In this document: one piece after another, positions 7,927 through 16,786 of the stretch | How positions within the stretch are numbered: the stretch's first letter is position 1 | Layout of the letters: the number at the start of each line of letters is the position of its first letter | Assembly (NCBI GenBank): GCA_964593065.1 | Contig: CAZQGO010000015.1 | Location: forward strand, 1-64,000 | Length of the DNA stretch: 64,000 nucleotides | From: CAZQGO01 sp964593065 | Lineage (GTDB): Bacteria; Oederibacteriota; JAAXVQ01 | Reading direction: 5' to 3' | Translations under genes and position numbers: made by a program | The notes under the pieces: generated by a model | What the model was told of the DNA's origin: nothing | Database searches by the model: none | The model's input: only the letters and a program-made list of their open reading frames with translations

Positions 7927-9924
7927 ATGCCTCGATCACGTTTCTCGATTCCCATGGGTTTGCTTTGGCTCCTGAGCGTGTACCCCCCGGCGGTCTCGGC
8001 CACCCTCTCCGGACAAGTTCTGGAAATCAACCTGGACGCCCGCACCACCGCGCTCGCCAACGCCGCCACCGGCATGAACGGCGACGCCGCTTTGCTCTGG
8101 AATAATCCCGCCGCGATCTTCTCTTGCCAAGACCTGGAATTCAGGGCCTCCTATCGCCGGGATCTGGAAGACGTGAATTTCGGCAGCTTAACCGCCGCGG
8201 TTCCCCTCGGGCGCTATGGAACGCTGGGCGCCAGCCTCCTGACGCTCTACGGCGGAAAACTGGACCTGGTGGAAACGGGCCAGCAGGTGATCGCCCAGCA
8301 GGATTACGTGTTGACGGCCGGCTGGGCCAAGGATTTGGCGCCGCTCGTAGGCTGGGGCTACCCCTTGGGGCTCGGCGTGTCGGCCACCTACCTGCAGTCC
8401 GTCCTGGCGGAGGAATTCACCGGCCGTGCATTTTTGGGCTCGGTGGGCCTGGCCGCCGGGCTGCCCGTGTCCGGGCTCAGCCTGGGGGCGGCGTTGAAAA
8501 ATTTCGGGACGGATATCACCTACGACGTCAACCCCGACCAGCTGCCCCTGACCGTTAGCACCGGTCTTTCCTGGACGGGCGCCTTGTCCCCGGTCTTCGG
8601 CCTGCTGGTGAATGTCGACGCCTTGCAGCCCCTGGAACGGAAGTTTCTGCTGCAGACGGGAGCGGAGCTCAGCATCATCCGCACCCTGCTGCTGCGGTGC
8701 GGTTACCGTTTTTTCCACGACACCGACACCTTCACCGTCGGGATCGGTTTTTCGGTTTATCATTTCCGGCTGGATTACGCCTTCCTGGAAAACGAATTGG
8801 CCGCCAAGCATCTGGTGACACTCGGGTACCGTTTCGCCCCGCCGCCGCCCCAGGAAGTCAAGCCCGACGCCCTGGCCTTGGCGGCCAAGGGCATCGCGCT
8901 CTATAAACAGGGCCGCCTGCAGGAGGCCGAGGCGGCCTGGGCCGAGGTCCTGGCCAAGTATCCGGATAATCCCGCGGCCAAAAAATACCTGGCGGAGTTC
9001 TCCCGGGCCAAGCAGAAATGGCTCGCGGACCGCAACGACCAGGCGGATGCCTTGATCGTCCAGGAGGATTATGCCGGGGCCACCTATCTCTGGCAGGGCA
9101 ATTTGGAGCGCTTCCCCCAGGACGCGAGATCCAAAGCCGGCATGGCTTGGCTCCGCCAGCTGGCCGAACAGCAGGTGCAAAGCGCCCGCCAATTTCAAGC
9201 CCGCCGGCAATGGGTCCAGGCCCTGGCTTCCCTGGAGCAGGCGCAGCGGATCGTCCCGGATTATCCGCCCGCCTTGCGCCGGCAAAAAATCATCTACCGC
9301 CTGCTGGAACGCGAAAAAGGCCAGCAGGACAGCATGATCCGTGCCTCCATTAACTCCTCCCGGAAATTGGCCAAGGAGGGCAAACCCGTTCCGGCCATGG
9401 AAATCCTGCAAAAGGCCCTGACCACCTCTCCGAACCTGCCGGCTCTGCTGCAGGCCCAGGAACAAGTTCCACTCTTGGCCCACGAAGTGGCCCTGAAGCT
9501 GAAGGACGAGCGCCAATACCTCGCCGCCATGGATTTGTGGCAGGACATCATGGTGGTTGCGCCCGATTTCCAGCCGGCGAAGGAAGCCTACCGGAACACC
9601 GATGTGTATTATCAGGAAAAAATCAAGCCACTGGATGTTCAGGCCCTGGCCGCCTACCAGGGCACCCGTTACGCGGAGGCCATCCGGCTTTGGGAGGAGC
9701 GCTATCGCCTGGCGCCCGAGAAAGCCACCACGGACAATCTGGTCCGCGCCTATTTGGCCGATGGTATCCTCCATTATCGTCAGAATCGTCTGGAGAGGGC
9801 CATCCAGTCTTGGGAACGCGTCCTGCAACTCGATCCGCAGCAAAGCAACGTCAAGGCCTATCTGACGCGGGCGCGCAATAAAATCGTCTTTTTGCGGAAA
9901 TTAGGATTGGAGGTTTCCCAGTGA
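7927..9924 (+). CDS. PorV/PorQ-like outer-membrane barrel fused to TPR repeats
   Basis: 665 residues with a signal peptide (about 1-22, ending near VSA). Residues about 25-300 show the PorV/UPF0164 pattern: an N-terminal ARTTALANAATG, then WNNPAA, then alternating beta strands ending LVTLGYRFAP. From about 310 the protein becomes helical, with repeated TPR-like units (for example RLQEAEAAWAEVLAKYPDNP and NRLERAIQSWERVLQLDPQQ). The barrel should sit in the outer membrane with the TPRs on one face, most likely periplasmic. PorV proteins shuttle or anchor secreted proteins in type 9 secretion, but no other such component is in the window, so the role is open. It overlaps the next gene by four bases. 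Confidence 0.8.
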   Translation: MPRSRFSIPMGLLWLLSVYPPAVSATLSGQVLEINLDARTTALANAATGMNGDAALLWNNPAAIFSCQDLEFRASYRRDLEDVNFGSLTAAVPLGRYGTLGASLLTLYGGKLDLVETGQQVIAQQDYVLTAGWAKDLAPLVGWGYPLGLGVSATYLQSVLAEEFTGRAFLGSVGLAAGLPVSGLSLGAALKNFGTDITYDVNPDQLPLTVSTGLSWTGALSPVFGLLVNVDALQPLERKFLLQTGAELSIIRTLLLRCGYRFFHDTDTFTVGIGFSVYHFRLDYAFLENELAAKHLVTLGYRFAPPPPQEVKPDALALAAKGIALYKQGRLQEAEAAWAEVLAKYPDNPAAKKYLAEFSRAKQKWLADRNDQADALIVQEDYAGATYLWQGNLERFPQDARSKAGMAWLRQLAEQQVQSARQFQARRQWVQALASLEQAQRIVPDYPPALRRQKIIYRLLEREKGQQDSMIRASINSSRKLAKEGKPVPAMEILQKALTTSPNLPALLQAQEQVPLLAHEVALKLKDERQYLAAMDLWQDIMVVAPDFQPAKEAYRNTDVYYQEKIKPLDVQALAAYQGTRYAEAIRLWEERYRLAPEKATTDNLVRAYLADGILHYRQNRLERAIQSWERVLQLDPQQSNVKAYLTRARNKIVFLRKLGLEVSQ

Positions 9925-11840
9925 AAATGCGCTCCGTTGTCATCCTGGCCCTGGCCCTGTGCTGCGGTCCTGCTTCCCGAATCTGGGCGGGGGGGACCGT
10001 CTACGGGGTCCGGGACGGATTGCCCCATCCCTCGGTCACTGCGGCTTCGCTCGATCAAGGCTGGCTCTGGGTGGGAACAGAAAGAGGTCTGGCGGTTTTG
10101 CCGCCGGGGCAGGAAAAGTTCAAGGCCTTCCCGGATTTTACGGAGAACGTGTCGGCCGTCGTCGGGGACAACGGGAGTGCCTGGGTCGGCACCCCTTCCG
10201 GTCTGCTGCGGGCCGACGGGACGAAGCTGGTGCTCGAGGACTTGCGCGCCCGCGGTGGAATCCCGCAGGGTGGCGTCCGCTTGTTGCGGCGCGATCTGGA
10301 AGGCGCCGTGTGGCTGGGCACGGATACCGGCCTGGCCCTCCTGCCGGCGGGACAATCCTCCTGGCAAACGATCAACCTGCCCGCCGGAATCGCGGGTCCG
10401 GTGCGCGCCGTGACGCCGTCGGGGTCCCTGTGCTACGTGGGCGCAGCCACCCCGGACCTGCTGATCCTCGATCAGGATTCGCGCCGCTGGCTGCGCCGCC
10501 CCCCTCCGCAAAACGAGGTGGCCATCACGGCCATCACCGTCTATGGCCCCTACGTCTATGCGGGCACGGACGGGCAGGGCATTTTCCGCTTTGATTGGGG
10601 AAACAACCTGTGGACGAAATTGTATCCGAAAAAACCGGAGGGCAACAGCTTCATTCTGTGCGCCGCCGCCAGCGGCTCCCGGGCCTGGTTCGGGACCTTC
10701 GAGCAGTTGCTGCAGATCGACCAAGCCGCCGGGACCCTTGCGCCCGCCGATCTCGGGGCGGATTCCGGAGCGGCCACGACTTTGAACCTGGCCGGGGCGC
10801 AGCTGCTCGTGGGCGGAGAGAAAGGCCTGGCCCTGATTCCGCTGTCCGAACCCCGGGTGGCCTGCGAGCCCCGCCGCAGCATTCTTCTCGCTCCGCGCGG
10901 TGAAATCGAATTCACCGGCCTGGCACAGAGCCCGGCCGGGATCAAGCAAATCAGCGTGGCCTTCGCCGTGCAGCCCCTGCCCGGAACCTGGTTCACCCGC
11001 AACCTCAGCCTGGTCGGTCCCGACGCCCACGGCCGCCTGCACGGCACCTGGAAAGTGGACGATCTTCCCAGTCCGAGCGATTTCTATCTTCTGCGCGTGA
11101 CCGCCGAGGACAAGCTGGGCGGCAACAACAACGCCATCTCCCAAATCATCATCGCCCCGCAGGAACCGAGCCTGGCCTTCGCACCGGTGGAGGAAACCTT
11201 GAACGAGGGCCTGCAGACCCTGACCGGGTCCTTCAACACGCCTTTTGCGGCAGAGATCACGGTCGAACCGGGAGACGTGCGCGCCCAGCTGGACCGGAAC
11301 GCGGGCAAGTTCCAGGCCACGCTCAATCTCATGCCCGGGAACAACCGCATCCGTGCCAGCTTGACGGACTGGTTCGGGCGGCGGGCGCAAACGGCCTCCA
11401 ACGTCCAGGCGGCCGCGGGGGTGGCGCCGGAAACCGCGGTGATGGTCACCACCGCGGAATCGGGAGAACAGACCCTCACCTTGAACGAGGTCCTGCTCTT
11501 CGACACCGCCAGCGTGGAAATCAAACCTTCGGGGTATGCCGCCCTGGGCAAGGTCGTGGATTATCTCAACCGCGATGAACGCCTCCAGGCCACCATCGTG
11601 GGACACACGGACAACGTCCCGATTCAAACCCGGCAGTTCCCCGACAACCAGGTTCTGTCCAAGGCCCGGGCCAAGTCGGTTTTCGACTACCTCGTGAAAC
11701 AAAAGGGAATCGCCGCCCAGCGGCTGACCATCCTCGGCCTGGGGGACAGCCGGCCGCTGGCCAGCAATAAAACCGCGGAGGGCCGCGCCAAGAACCGCCG
11801 GGTCGAGATCGTCGTGAAACACCCGGAAGCGACGCCCTAG
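9921..11840 (+). CDS. Beta-propeller protein with C-terminal OmpA peptidoglycan-binding domain
   Basis: 639 residues. A signal peptide ends near residue 23 (IWAG). Residues about 30-290 carry repeated blades with W/F-x-G-T motifs (LWVGTERGL, AWVGTPSGL, VWLGTDTGL, VYAGTDGQG), like the two-component-regulator propeller. An Ig-like middle region (about 300-490) follows. The OmpA/MotB C-terminus (about 510-635) has a GHTDNVPI strand, LSKARAKSV and NRRVEI, which bind peptidoglycan. The GTG at 9921 overlaps the upstream stop (GTGA) and has GGAGG eight bases before it; ATG 9927 is the alternative. Co-expression with the barrel-TPR protein suggests a joint envelope complex tied to the cell wall. Confidence 0.82.
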   Translation: MKMRSVVILALALCCGPASRIWAGGTVYGVRDGLPHPSVTAASLDQGWLWVGTERGLAVLPPGQEKFKAFPDFTENVSAVVGDNGSAWVGTPSGLLRADGTKLVLEDLRARGGIPQGGVRLLRRDLEGAVWLGTDTGLALLPAGQSSWQTINLPAGIAGPVRAVTPSGSLCYVGAATPDLLILDQDSRRWLRRPPPQNEVAITAITVYGPYVYAGTDGQGIFRFDWGNNLWTKLYPKKPEGNSFILCAAASGSRAWFGTFEQLLQIDQAAGTLAPADLGADSGAATTLNLAGAQLLVGGEKGLALIPLSEPRVACEPRRSILLAPRGEIEFTGLAQSPAGIKQISVAFAVQPLPGTWFTRNLSLVGPDAHGRLHGTWKVDDLPSPSDFYLLRVTAEDKLGGNNNAISQIIIAPQEPSLAFAPVEETLNEGLQTLTGSFNTPFAAEITVEPGDVRAQLDRNAGKFQATLNLMPGNNRIRASLTDWFGRRAQTASNVQAAAGVAPETAVMVTTAESGEQTLTLNEVLLFDTASVEIKPSGYAALGKVVDYLNRDERLQATIVGHTDNVPIQTRQFPDNQVLSKARAKSVFDYLVKQKGIAAQRLTILGLGDSRPLASNKTAEGRAKNRRVEIVVKHPEATP

Positions 11841-11868
11841 CGGACCGCCGGGTTTCTCAAACGCCGGC

Positions 11869-12708
11869 CTATTCCAATTCGGGGCCGTGCCGCCGCAACC
11901 AGTCCTGAGCGTCCGCGGCCCGCGGGCACCCATTCCGAACCAATTCCCAGAAGCGTTCCGAATGATTCATTTCCCGCAAATGGGACAACTCGTGGACCAG
12001 GACATAATCAAATACAAAGTCCGGGACCATGGCCAATTTCCAATTGAAGCTCAAGGTCCCGTTCTCGGAACAGCTCCCCCACCGGCTCTTCTGGTTGCGA
12101 ATGACCAACCGCAGGGGCGGTCGCTCCATCCCGGTGCAGAGGCTGGACAGGCGTTGCCGCAGCCGCGCCAGCGTCTGCTCCCGGTACCAGGCCTCCAGGG
12201 CCCCGGCCATGTACGCCTGGCCCGCGACCGCGCTATAGCAAATAAGGCGGGTCCCGTCCTGGCGCCAGCGGACGCGCCGCAGGCGGCTGGGAACAATCAG
12301 CAGGGTGAGCCAGCGTCCGCGGTACGGCAGGCGCGTGCCGCTGACCAAGGCCCTGCCCGCCAGAGTCGCCTGCCGCTCACGCAAACGACGGGCCTGGTTT
12401 TCCACCCAGCCGAGATATTGCCGGACCACCTCGAAAACCTCCCGCCTCGGCACCCGGGGCGGAAAAGAAACGCGGATTTTGAAATCGCTGTTCGGAAGGA
12501 TGCCGGGCAGGGTGGGCGACGGGGGCGGAGACCCGGAGCGCGTCCGGCCGCGTCCCGGCCCGATCCAGAATCCGGGCAGCCGGTGCGGCAACACCCGCAG
12601 CCGGATACCGCGGTTCCTCCGGGACGGTACCAGGTCGCACAAATACTCGCGCTGGTTGTGCCACAGGCTCACCAAAACGTCACCGGTTCTGGAACGGGAG
12701 GCCGGCAT
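11869..12708 (-). CDS. YgjP-like zinc metallopeptidase (DUF45)
   Basis: 279 residues. The family hallmark is HELSHLREMNHSERFW near residue 240: HExxH with a further His, as in WLM/SprT-type gluzincins. A second conserved block is SRWGSCSENGTLSFNW. About 50 N-terminal residues are Arg/Pro-rich and variable. Homologues are presumed proteases of unknown substrate. The ATG at 12708 follows the upstream stop directly (TAAGATG), so translation is probably coupled; the long frame to 12792 only overlaps the previous gene. It converges with the OmpA gene, separated by 28 bases. Confidence 0.82.
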   Translation of the reverse strand: MPASRSRTGDVLVSLWHNQREYLCDLVPSRRNRGIRLRVLPHRLPGFWIGPGRGRTRSGSPPPSPTLPGILPNSDFKIRVSFPPRVPRREVFEVVRQYLGWVENQARRLRERQATLAGRALVSGTRLPYRGRWLTLLIVPSRLRRVRWRQDGTRLICYSAVAGQAYMAGALEAWYREQTLARLRQRLSSLCTGMERPPLRLVIRNQKSRWGSCSENGTLSFNWKLAMVPDFVFDYVLVHELSHLREMNHSERFWELVRNGCPRAADAQDWLRRHGPELE

Positions 12709-12709
12709 C

Positions 12710-13114
12710 TTAGCCCAGCTGGGGCTCCTCTTCCCCGTCTGCGTCCGGTGTTTGCGCCCGGGCCAGCTGCTCGCGCTCGGCTTGCAGTTCACGCAACAGG
12801 TCCTGGAAGGACCAGTTTCGGGACACCTCCGTCACCGCCGCCCAAATGGTTTCCGGAAGGGCGAGGGCCTGATAGCGTTCGATCATCCGGCTGATTTCTG
12901 CATGGGGAAATCCGTGAAACAGCACCACGCGTTCCGGGCTGTCGAAGGGTTCCGCGGACGCGGCGCGCCCGGCGACCAAATCCGCGACCTTGGCGGCGGC
13001 CTGTTCGGGCCGGATGGTAACGGGCAGCGAGGAGCAAAATGGCGCCACCAGTTCGGCCACGCGGGCGCTTTCCTGGGGCGAAAACCCGAAAAGCAGCAAT
13101 TGCTTGTCGGACAT
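12710..13114 (-). CDS. DUF3783 family protein
   Basis: 134 residues from ATG 13114, with AGGAGGAG immediately upstream. The C-terminal half carries the DUF3783 pattern: VVLFHGFP, then AAVTEVSRNWSFQDLLRELQ. The N-terminal MSDKQLLLFGFSPQE repeats a similar GF-E start, which hints at a duplicated fold. Soluble, function unknown. The ribosome site lies at the end of hydG, eight bases away, so the two are co-translated. A role linked to hydrogenase or [4Fe-4S] maturation is only a neighbourhood guess. Confidence 0.75.
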   Translation of the reverse strand: MSDKQLLLFGFSPQESARVAELVAPFCSSLPVTIRPEQAAAKVADLVAGRAASAEPFDSPERVVLFHGFPHAEISRMIERYQALALPETIWAAVTEVSRNWSFQDLLRELQAEREQLARAQTPDADGEEEPQLG

Positions 13115-13122
13115 GGCTCCTC

Positions 13123-14550
13123 CTAAAAATACAGATCGCGCTCGCCGGCGCGGATCCGGGCCAGGCGCTGGCGCGTCGGTTTTCTGACGGACGCCGGCAA
13201 TCGCGGGACCTGGGCGGCGATCAGGTCGAACCCGCGGCGGCGCGTGGCGTCCGTGCCGTAATCCAGTAGGTATTCCTGCAGGGTCAGCAGGGCGTTGGGC
13301 CCGCAGAAGTTTTTGATTTTCCCCGGTTTGATCAAGCGCATGATGGTCCGGCCCGTGCGGCCGCAGCGGTAACACGCCGTGCAGAATGAAGGCAGGTGGC
13401 CTCCCCGCATCGCGTCCCGGACGACCTCGTCCAGCGGCCGGTGATCCTCGATTTCGAATTGGCCCTGCCGTTTGTTCCGGGTCCGCGCATACCCGCCGAC
13501 CTCGGTGTGACTGCCGGCGGAAATCTGCGAGACCCCCGCACGGGCAAGTTCCCGGCGCATGGCGGGCGTTTCCCGGGTCGTCAGGATGAGACCGGCGTAG
13601 GGGAGGGCCAAACGCAGGCTCGCGACCACGAGCTTGAATTGCCGGTCCGTAAGCTTATAGGGATTGCCCGCGAGAGCGTTCTCCTCTGCCAGGGGGGTGC
13701 CGTGGGCCACGCGCAGGCGGGGTACGGAGAGTGCGTGCGGGCCGACTCCGTAGCATTCTTCCAGGTAACGGGCGTGCACCAGCATGGCCGTAACGTCGAA
13801 GCGATAATCATAGAGGCCCAGGAGAACGCCCAGGGAGACGTCGTCCACCTTGGCCCGCAGGGCGCGGTCCATGACCGTCAGCCGCCAGGCATAGTCCGCC
13901 TTGGGTCCGTCCGGATGCATGCGCCGGTACGTCCCGCGGTGATACGTTTCCTGGAAACATTGGTAGGTCCCGATGCCCTCCGCCCGCAGGCGCCGGAACT
14001 CGGAAAGGGACGGCGGCGCGATGTTGACGTTCACACGGCGTATTTCACCCCGCCCCTTGCGGGTGGCATAAATGATCCGCAGGGCCTGCAGGATGTTTTC
14101 AAAGCGCTGGCTCTCGCCCGCCACCAGGAGCAGCCGTTTGTGCCCCTGTTCCTGCAAAACCTCGACCTGGCGCGCGATTTCGGCGGGCGACAAGGTGTGC
14201 CGGCGCAGATCCCGGTTGTCCCGGCGGAAGGCGCAATACCGGCAATTGTTCCGGCAGACATTGGACACGTACAGGGGAGCGAAAAGCACCAGCCGCCGTC
14301 CGTAGATGGCTGCTTTCACGCGGCCCGCGGCCGACAGGATCTCCGCCACCCTCCGGGGATGACGGTCTTGATGAAGCAGGACCGCCGCCTCCTCGGGACG
14401 CAGGCCCCTGAGCCGCAAAGCCTTGCGCAGGATGCGGGAGACTTCCCGGGAGGACGCCCGACGTGCGCGTTGGAGCATGGTCCCGATGCGGCGCTCGGAG
14501 ACTAAGGCCGTGAGACGCGGGCCAGGTTTGGGAAGACGACTCTGCTTCAT
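13123..14550 (-). CDS. hydG: [FeFe]-hydrogenase H-cluster maturase HydG
   Basis: 475 residues, the usual HydG length. HydG is a radical-SAM tyrosine lyase that makes the CO and cyanide ligands of the H-cluster. The SAM-cluster motif CRNNCRYC (Cx3CxxC) follows LFAPLYVSNV near residue 90. The second cluster motif is at the C-terminus: CTAC, then exactly 22 residues, then Cys in KNFCGPN (Cx2Cx22C). It is followed by LTLQEYLLDYG. That C-terminal cluster separates HydG from ThiH. ATG 14550 is preferred; a GTG at 14562 is too close to AGGAA. HydE, HydF and the hydrogenase are absent from the window. DUF3783 and YgjP genes follow in the same operon. Confidence 0.93.
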   Translation of the reverse strand: MKQSRLPKPGPRLTALVSERRIGTMLQRARRASSREVSRILRKALRLRGLRPEEAAVLLHQDRHPRRVAEILSAAGRVKAAIYGRRLVLFAPLYVSNVCRNNCRYCAFRRDNRDLRRHTLSPAEIARQVEVLQEQGHKRLLLVAGESQRFENILQALRIIYATRKGRGEIRRVNVNIAPPSLSEFRRLRAEGIGTYQCFQETYHRGTYRRMHPDGPKADYAWRLTVMDRALRAKVDDVSLGVLLGLYDYRFDVTAMLVHARYLEECYGVGPHALSVPRLRVAHGTPLAEENALAGNPYKLTDRQFKLVVASLRLALPYAGLILTTRETPAMRRELARAGVSQISAGSHTEVGGYARTRNKRQGQFEIEDHRPLDEVVRDAMRGGHLPSFCTACYRCGRTGRTIMRLIKPGKIKNFCGPNALLTLQEYLLDYGTDATRRRGFDLIAAQVPRLPASVRKPTRQRLARIRAGERDLYF

Positions 14551-14763
14551 GTTCCGCTTCACTTCCTATCGCATTCACGGCGGTCGGCTGGCGCTGCCGG
14601 ACCGCGGGCAGTGTCGAGGTGGGGGTGACCTGCAGAATAGTCACGGGCGAGATCTGCGGCGGTGTTCGGCGCCCTCAGGTCCGGACGGCCGGGGAATCCG
14701 GGGCCGGCCTCCTTTTCCAGACGACGGTCCGCCCTGCCGTTGGGGCGGGCTTTCCTTACAGGC

Positions 14764-15444
14764 CTAGGCCACGGCAACCTCGACGCCGGGGAGAATGCAC
14801 TCCACCTGCCAGGGCCAATCCAAGATCCGGTGGTGATCCGTATCCAGAACACGCACAGCGCCGCGTTGACGACGGTTCACGGGTTGAAAGGCCGTCCAGA
14901 GGGGTTCGGGCATCCACAGCGACCCCTCGGCCAAAGCCAGGTCCTGGACCTGCCAGGGGCCCAAGGAAATTCCGGCGACCAGGAATCCCGGTGATGCCGA
15001 GAGAATTTCCAAGCGCAGCAGATAGGCGGTTTCGGACAGGCCGTCGCGCTTCCGCAGGCCGCGCGCGGAGGTCGTCAGCCGAACGCGCACGTGCCAGCGC
15101 TCCGCCCCCTTGCCGGGGCGGTATTCCAGCACCTGCTCCAGGGTCAGGCTGTTGCGGCCCTTGCGGACCCGGGCCTCCCCGGCCGGCGCCGTGTTTGCCT
15201 CCGGAACCCCGGAGCCCGTTTCGGTCTCGGCCCCGGCCGTCGCGGTCCGGGAAACGGGCGGATCGGACATTCCCTGTGAGTCCGCGGCGGCAAGGGATTC
15301 TTCGCCCGGATCCGCGCCGCCCTCCGTTGCCGCATTTTTTTCCTGTTTGCGCTGGTAACGCCGCAGAATGGCGGAATGTTGGGAACGGGATATGGACGGT
15401 TCGGGAGCGGGACTTTTTTTCCAGCGATTGTTGCTGATGGCCAT
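14764..15444 (-). CDS. Hypothetical protein with disordered N-terminus and beta-rich C-terminus
   Basis: 226 residues from ATG 15444, with AGGG ten bases upstream. The first 30 residues are basic (MAISNNRWKK...). Residues about 35-90 are low-complexity, rich in Ala, Gly, Glu and Thr. From about 95 a beta-rich domain follows: KGRNSLTLEQVLEYRPG, WHVRVRL, ETAYLLRLEILS, SLWMPEPLWTAF. Its C-terminal ILDWPWQVECILPGVEV is hydrophobic but not a membrane helix. No motif is recognised. The longer frame to 15714 overlaps the neighbour and is rejected. Confidence 0.55.
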   Translation of the reverse strand: MAISNNRWKKSPAPEPSISRSQHSAILRRYQRKQEKNAATEGGADPGEESLAAADSQGMSDPPVSRTATAGAETETGSGVPEANTAPAGEARVRKGRNSLTLEQVLEYRPGKGAERWHVRVRLTTSARGLRKRDGLSETAYLLRLEILSASPGFLVAGISLGPWQVQDLALAEGSLWMPEPLWTAFQPVNRRQRGAVRVLDTDHHRILDWPWQVECILPGVEVAVA

Positions 15445-15515
15445 GATTCGTTTCCCTCCGTGTGCATGTCTCACAGCCCGGCCGCCCGGACCGGGCGCGG
15501 CCACGGCACCCGCAC

Positions 15516-16259
15516 CTAATTGAACGTCAACCCCCGGGCCCAATCGGCAAAGCGTCCTCCCTTCGCGCTTTGCACGGCATGGCGGCACTCCGTCAATTGT
15601 TCCTGGACGTCGGGGATCTCCCGTTGCACGGCCTCCAACTGGGCGGTCAATAAATTCTCCAGTAATTCCAGGGGCCGTCCGTCGGAAACGTCGATGTGCA
15701 GGGCCTTCAGCCACATGGCGGCGGCCTGGGCATATTGTCCCAAACCGTGATAACTGGCCCCCAGGTTTTTATAGGCATTGGCCCGTGAGGGGTCGTATTC
15801 AATGGCCTTGTGGCAATGAGAAGCCGCGGCTTCGTATTCGAACAGGCTATTCAGGCAGAAGGCCAGATTATTATGGAGGAAATAATTGACCGCGACCGCT
15901 TCGGGCTTGAGTTCCAAACCTTCCCGGTAGAAAGCGGCGGCGGCTTGGACCTGTCCGACCTGTTCCGCCAATTGTCCGCTCATGAGCAGGCATTCCGATA
16001 ATTCCTCGGGTTGTTTGCTGTGTTTCATCCAGGTTTTCAAATACCGATAGGCCGTTTCCTGTTGGCCGACGCGGCTGTAAAAAATCACCAGGGGTTTCAA
16101 GGTCTCCGCCCGCGGGCCCTTGCGGCGAAGGCGTTCGAGCAATTCTCTCTCCTGGCGCTGGGCCTCCGCCGTTCCGACTTGCGGAGCCCCCGGCAATTTG
16201 ATGAAAAACGAATCCGGGTCCCTGGCTGGCTTCGCTTTCGGGTCGGGTTTTTCCTTCAC
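15516..16259 (-). CDS. TPR-repeat protein
   Basis: 247 residues from a GTG at 16259 with GGAGG seven bases upstream. No signal peptide, so cytoplasmic. At least four TPR-like units span about 50-200; clear ones are AAAAFYREGLELKPEA, AASHCHKAIEYDPSRA and ANAYKNLGASYHGLGQYAQAA. The C-terminal 45 residues form a separate charged helix pair containing two cysteines. It should be a protein-protein scaffold; no partner is identifiable. The gene lies 71 bases upstream of the unknown 14764-15444 gene on the same strand. Confidence 0.72.
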   Translation of the reverse strand: MKEKPDPKAKPARDPDSFFIKLPGAPQVGTAEAQRQERELLERLRRKGPRAETLKPLVIFYSRVGQQETAYRYLKTWMKHSKQPEELSECLLMSGQLAEQVGQVQAAAAFYREGLELKPEAVAVNYFLHNNLAFCLNSLFEYEAAASHCHKAIEYDPSRANAYKNLGASYHGLGQYAQAAAMWLKALHIDVSDGRPLELLENLLTAQLEAVQREIPDVQEQLTECRHAVQSAKGGRFADWARGLTFN

Positions 16260-16435
16260 GCCATCCTCCCAGTGGGTTTCCTCCGGCGGGCCGCACCTCC
16301 AAGGGCTTCGCCTGCGGCCTCCGGTCCCGGAGTGGAGTGCTTCATTTTACCACCGATCCGGCCGCGCCGAAAAGACAATCTTGCGCGACTCCACGGCTTA
16401 CAGGCCCCTCATTTCGGGGAGCAAGCCATCGTGCT

Positions 16436-16780
16436 TCAAGGTTCCGGCGTGCCGCGCAGGAAGACCGCGAGCAACCGGCGCGCAGCCTCTTCCTGGTCTT
16501 TGAGAACCAGCAGTTTTCCCCAGAATCCCTGGATCCCGGAGAGCACGTTGCCGTAGAAGGAGGCGCGCATGTCCAGCAGCAGGGCCGGAATCCCTTCCGA
16601 ACGCAAAAAAGCCTGGGCGGATATGCCGGTGATTTCGTCGGGAACCCTGTAAATTTCAACGATTGCCCGGGCCGTTTCGGAATCTTCCGCCGAATCCTTC
16701 CCCTGCACCTCGGGGAAACAATGCGGGCAGCCGCTCCATTCCGCTGCATAGGTTCTCCGGCATCTCGGGCAAATGGGCAT
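16436..16780 (-). CDS. Zinc-ribbon plus DUF2007 protein
   Basis: 114 residues. The N-terminus has two CxxC pairs (CPRC at 4-7, CPHC near 18), a rubredoxin-like zinc ribbon. Residues about 38-108 match DUF2007, a putative signal-transducing ferredoxin-like fold: VEIYRVPDEITGISAQAFL, a hydrophobic core GIPALLLDM, and LVLKDQEEAARRLLAVFL. Soluble. The ATG at 16780 lies six bases after the stop of the VOC gene, so the two are co-transcribed. Function unknown; other DUF2007 genes are often small stand-alone sensors. Confidence 0.72.
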   Translation of the reverse strand: MPICPRCRRTYAAEWSGCPHCFPEVQGKDSAEDSETARAIVEIYRVPDEITGISAQAFLRSEGIPALLLDMRASFYGNVLSGIQGFWGKLLVLKDQEEAARRLLAVFLRGTPEP

Positions 16781-16786
16781 GGGGCG

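Noticed and set aside
8188..9843. 551-codon minus-strand frame opposite the PorV-TPR gene
   Set aside because: Low-complexity antisense shadow; the plus-strand gene has promoter, ribosome site and recognisable domains.
9858..11933. 691-codon minus-strand frame opposite the propeller-OmpA gene
   Set aside because: Antisense shadow with no motif; it also overlaps the next real gene.
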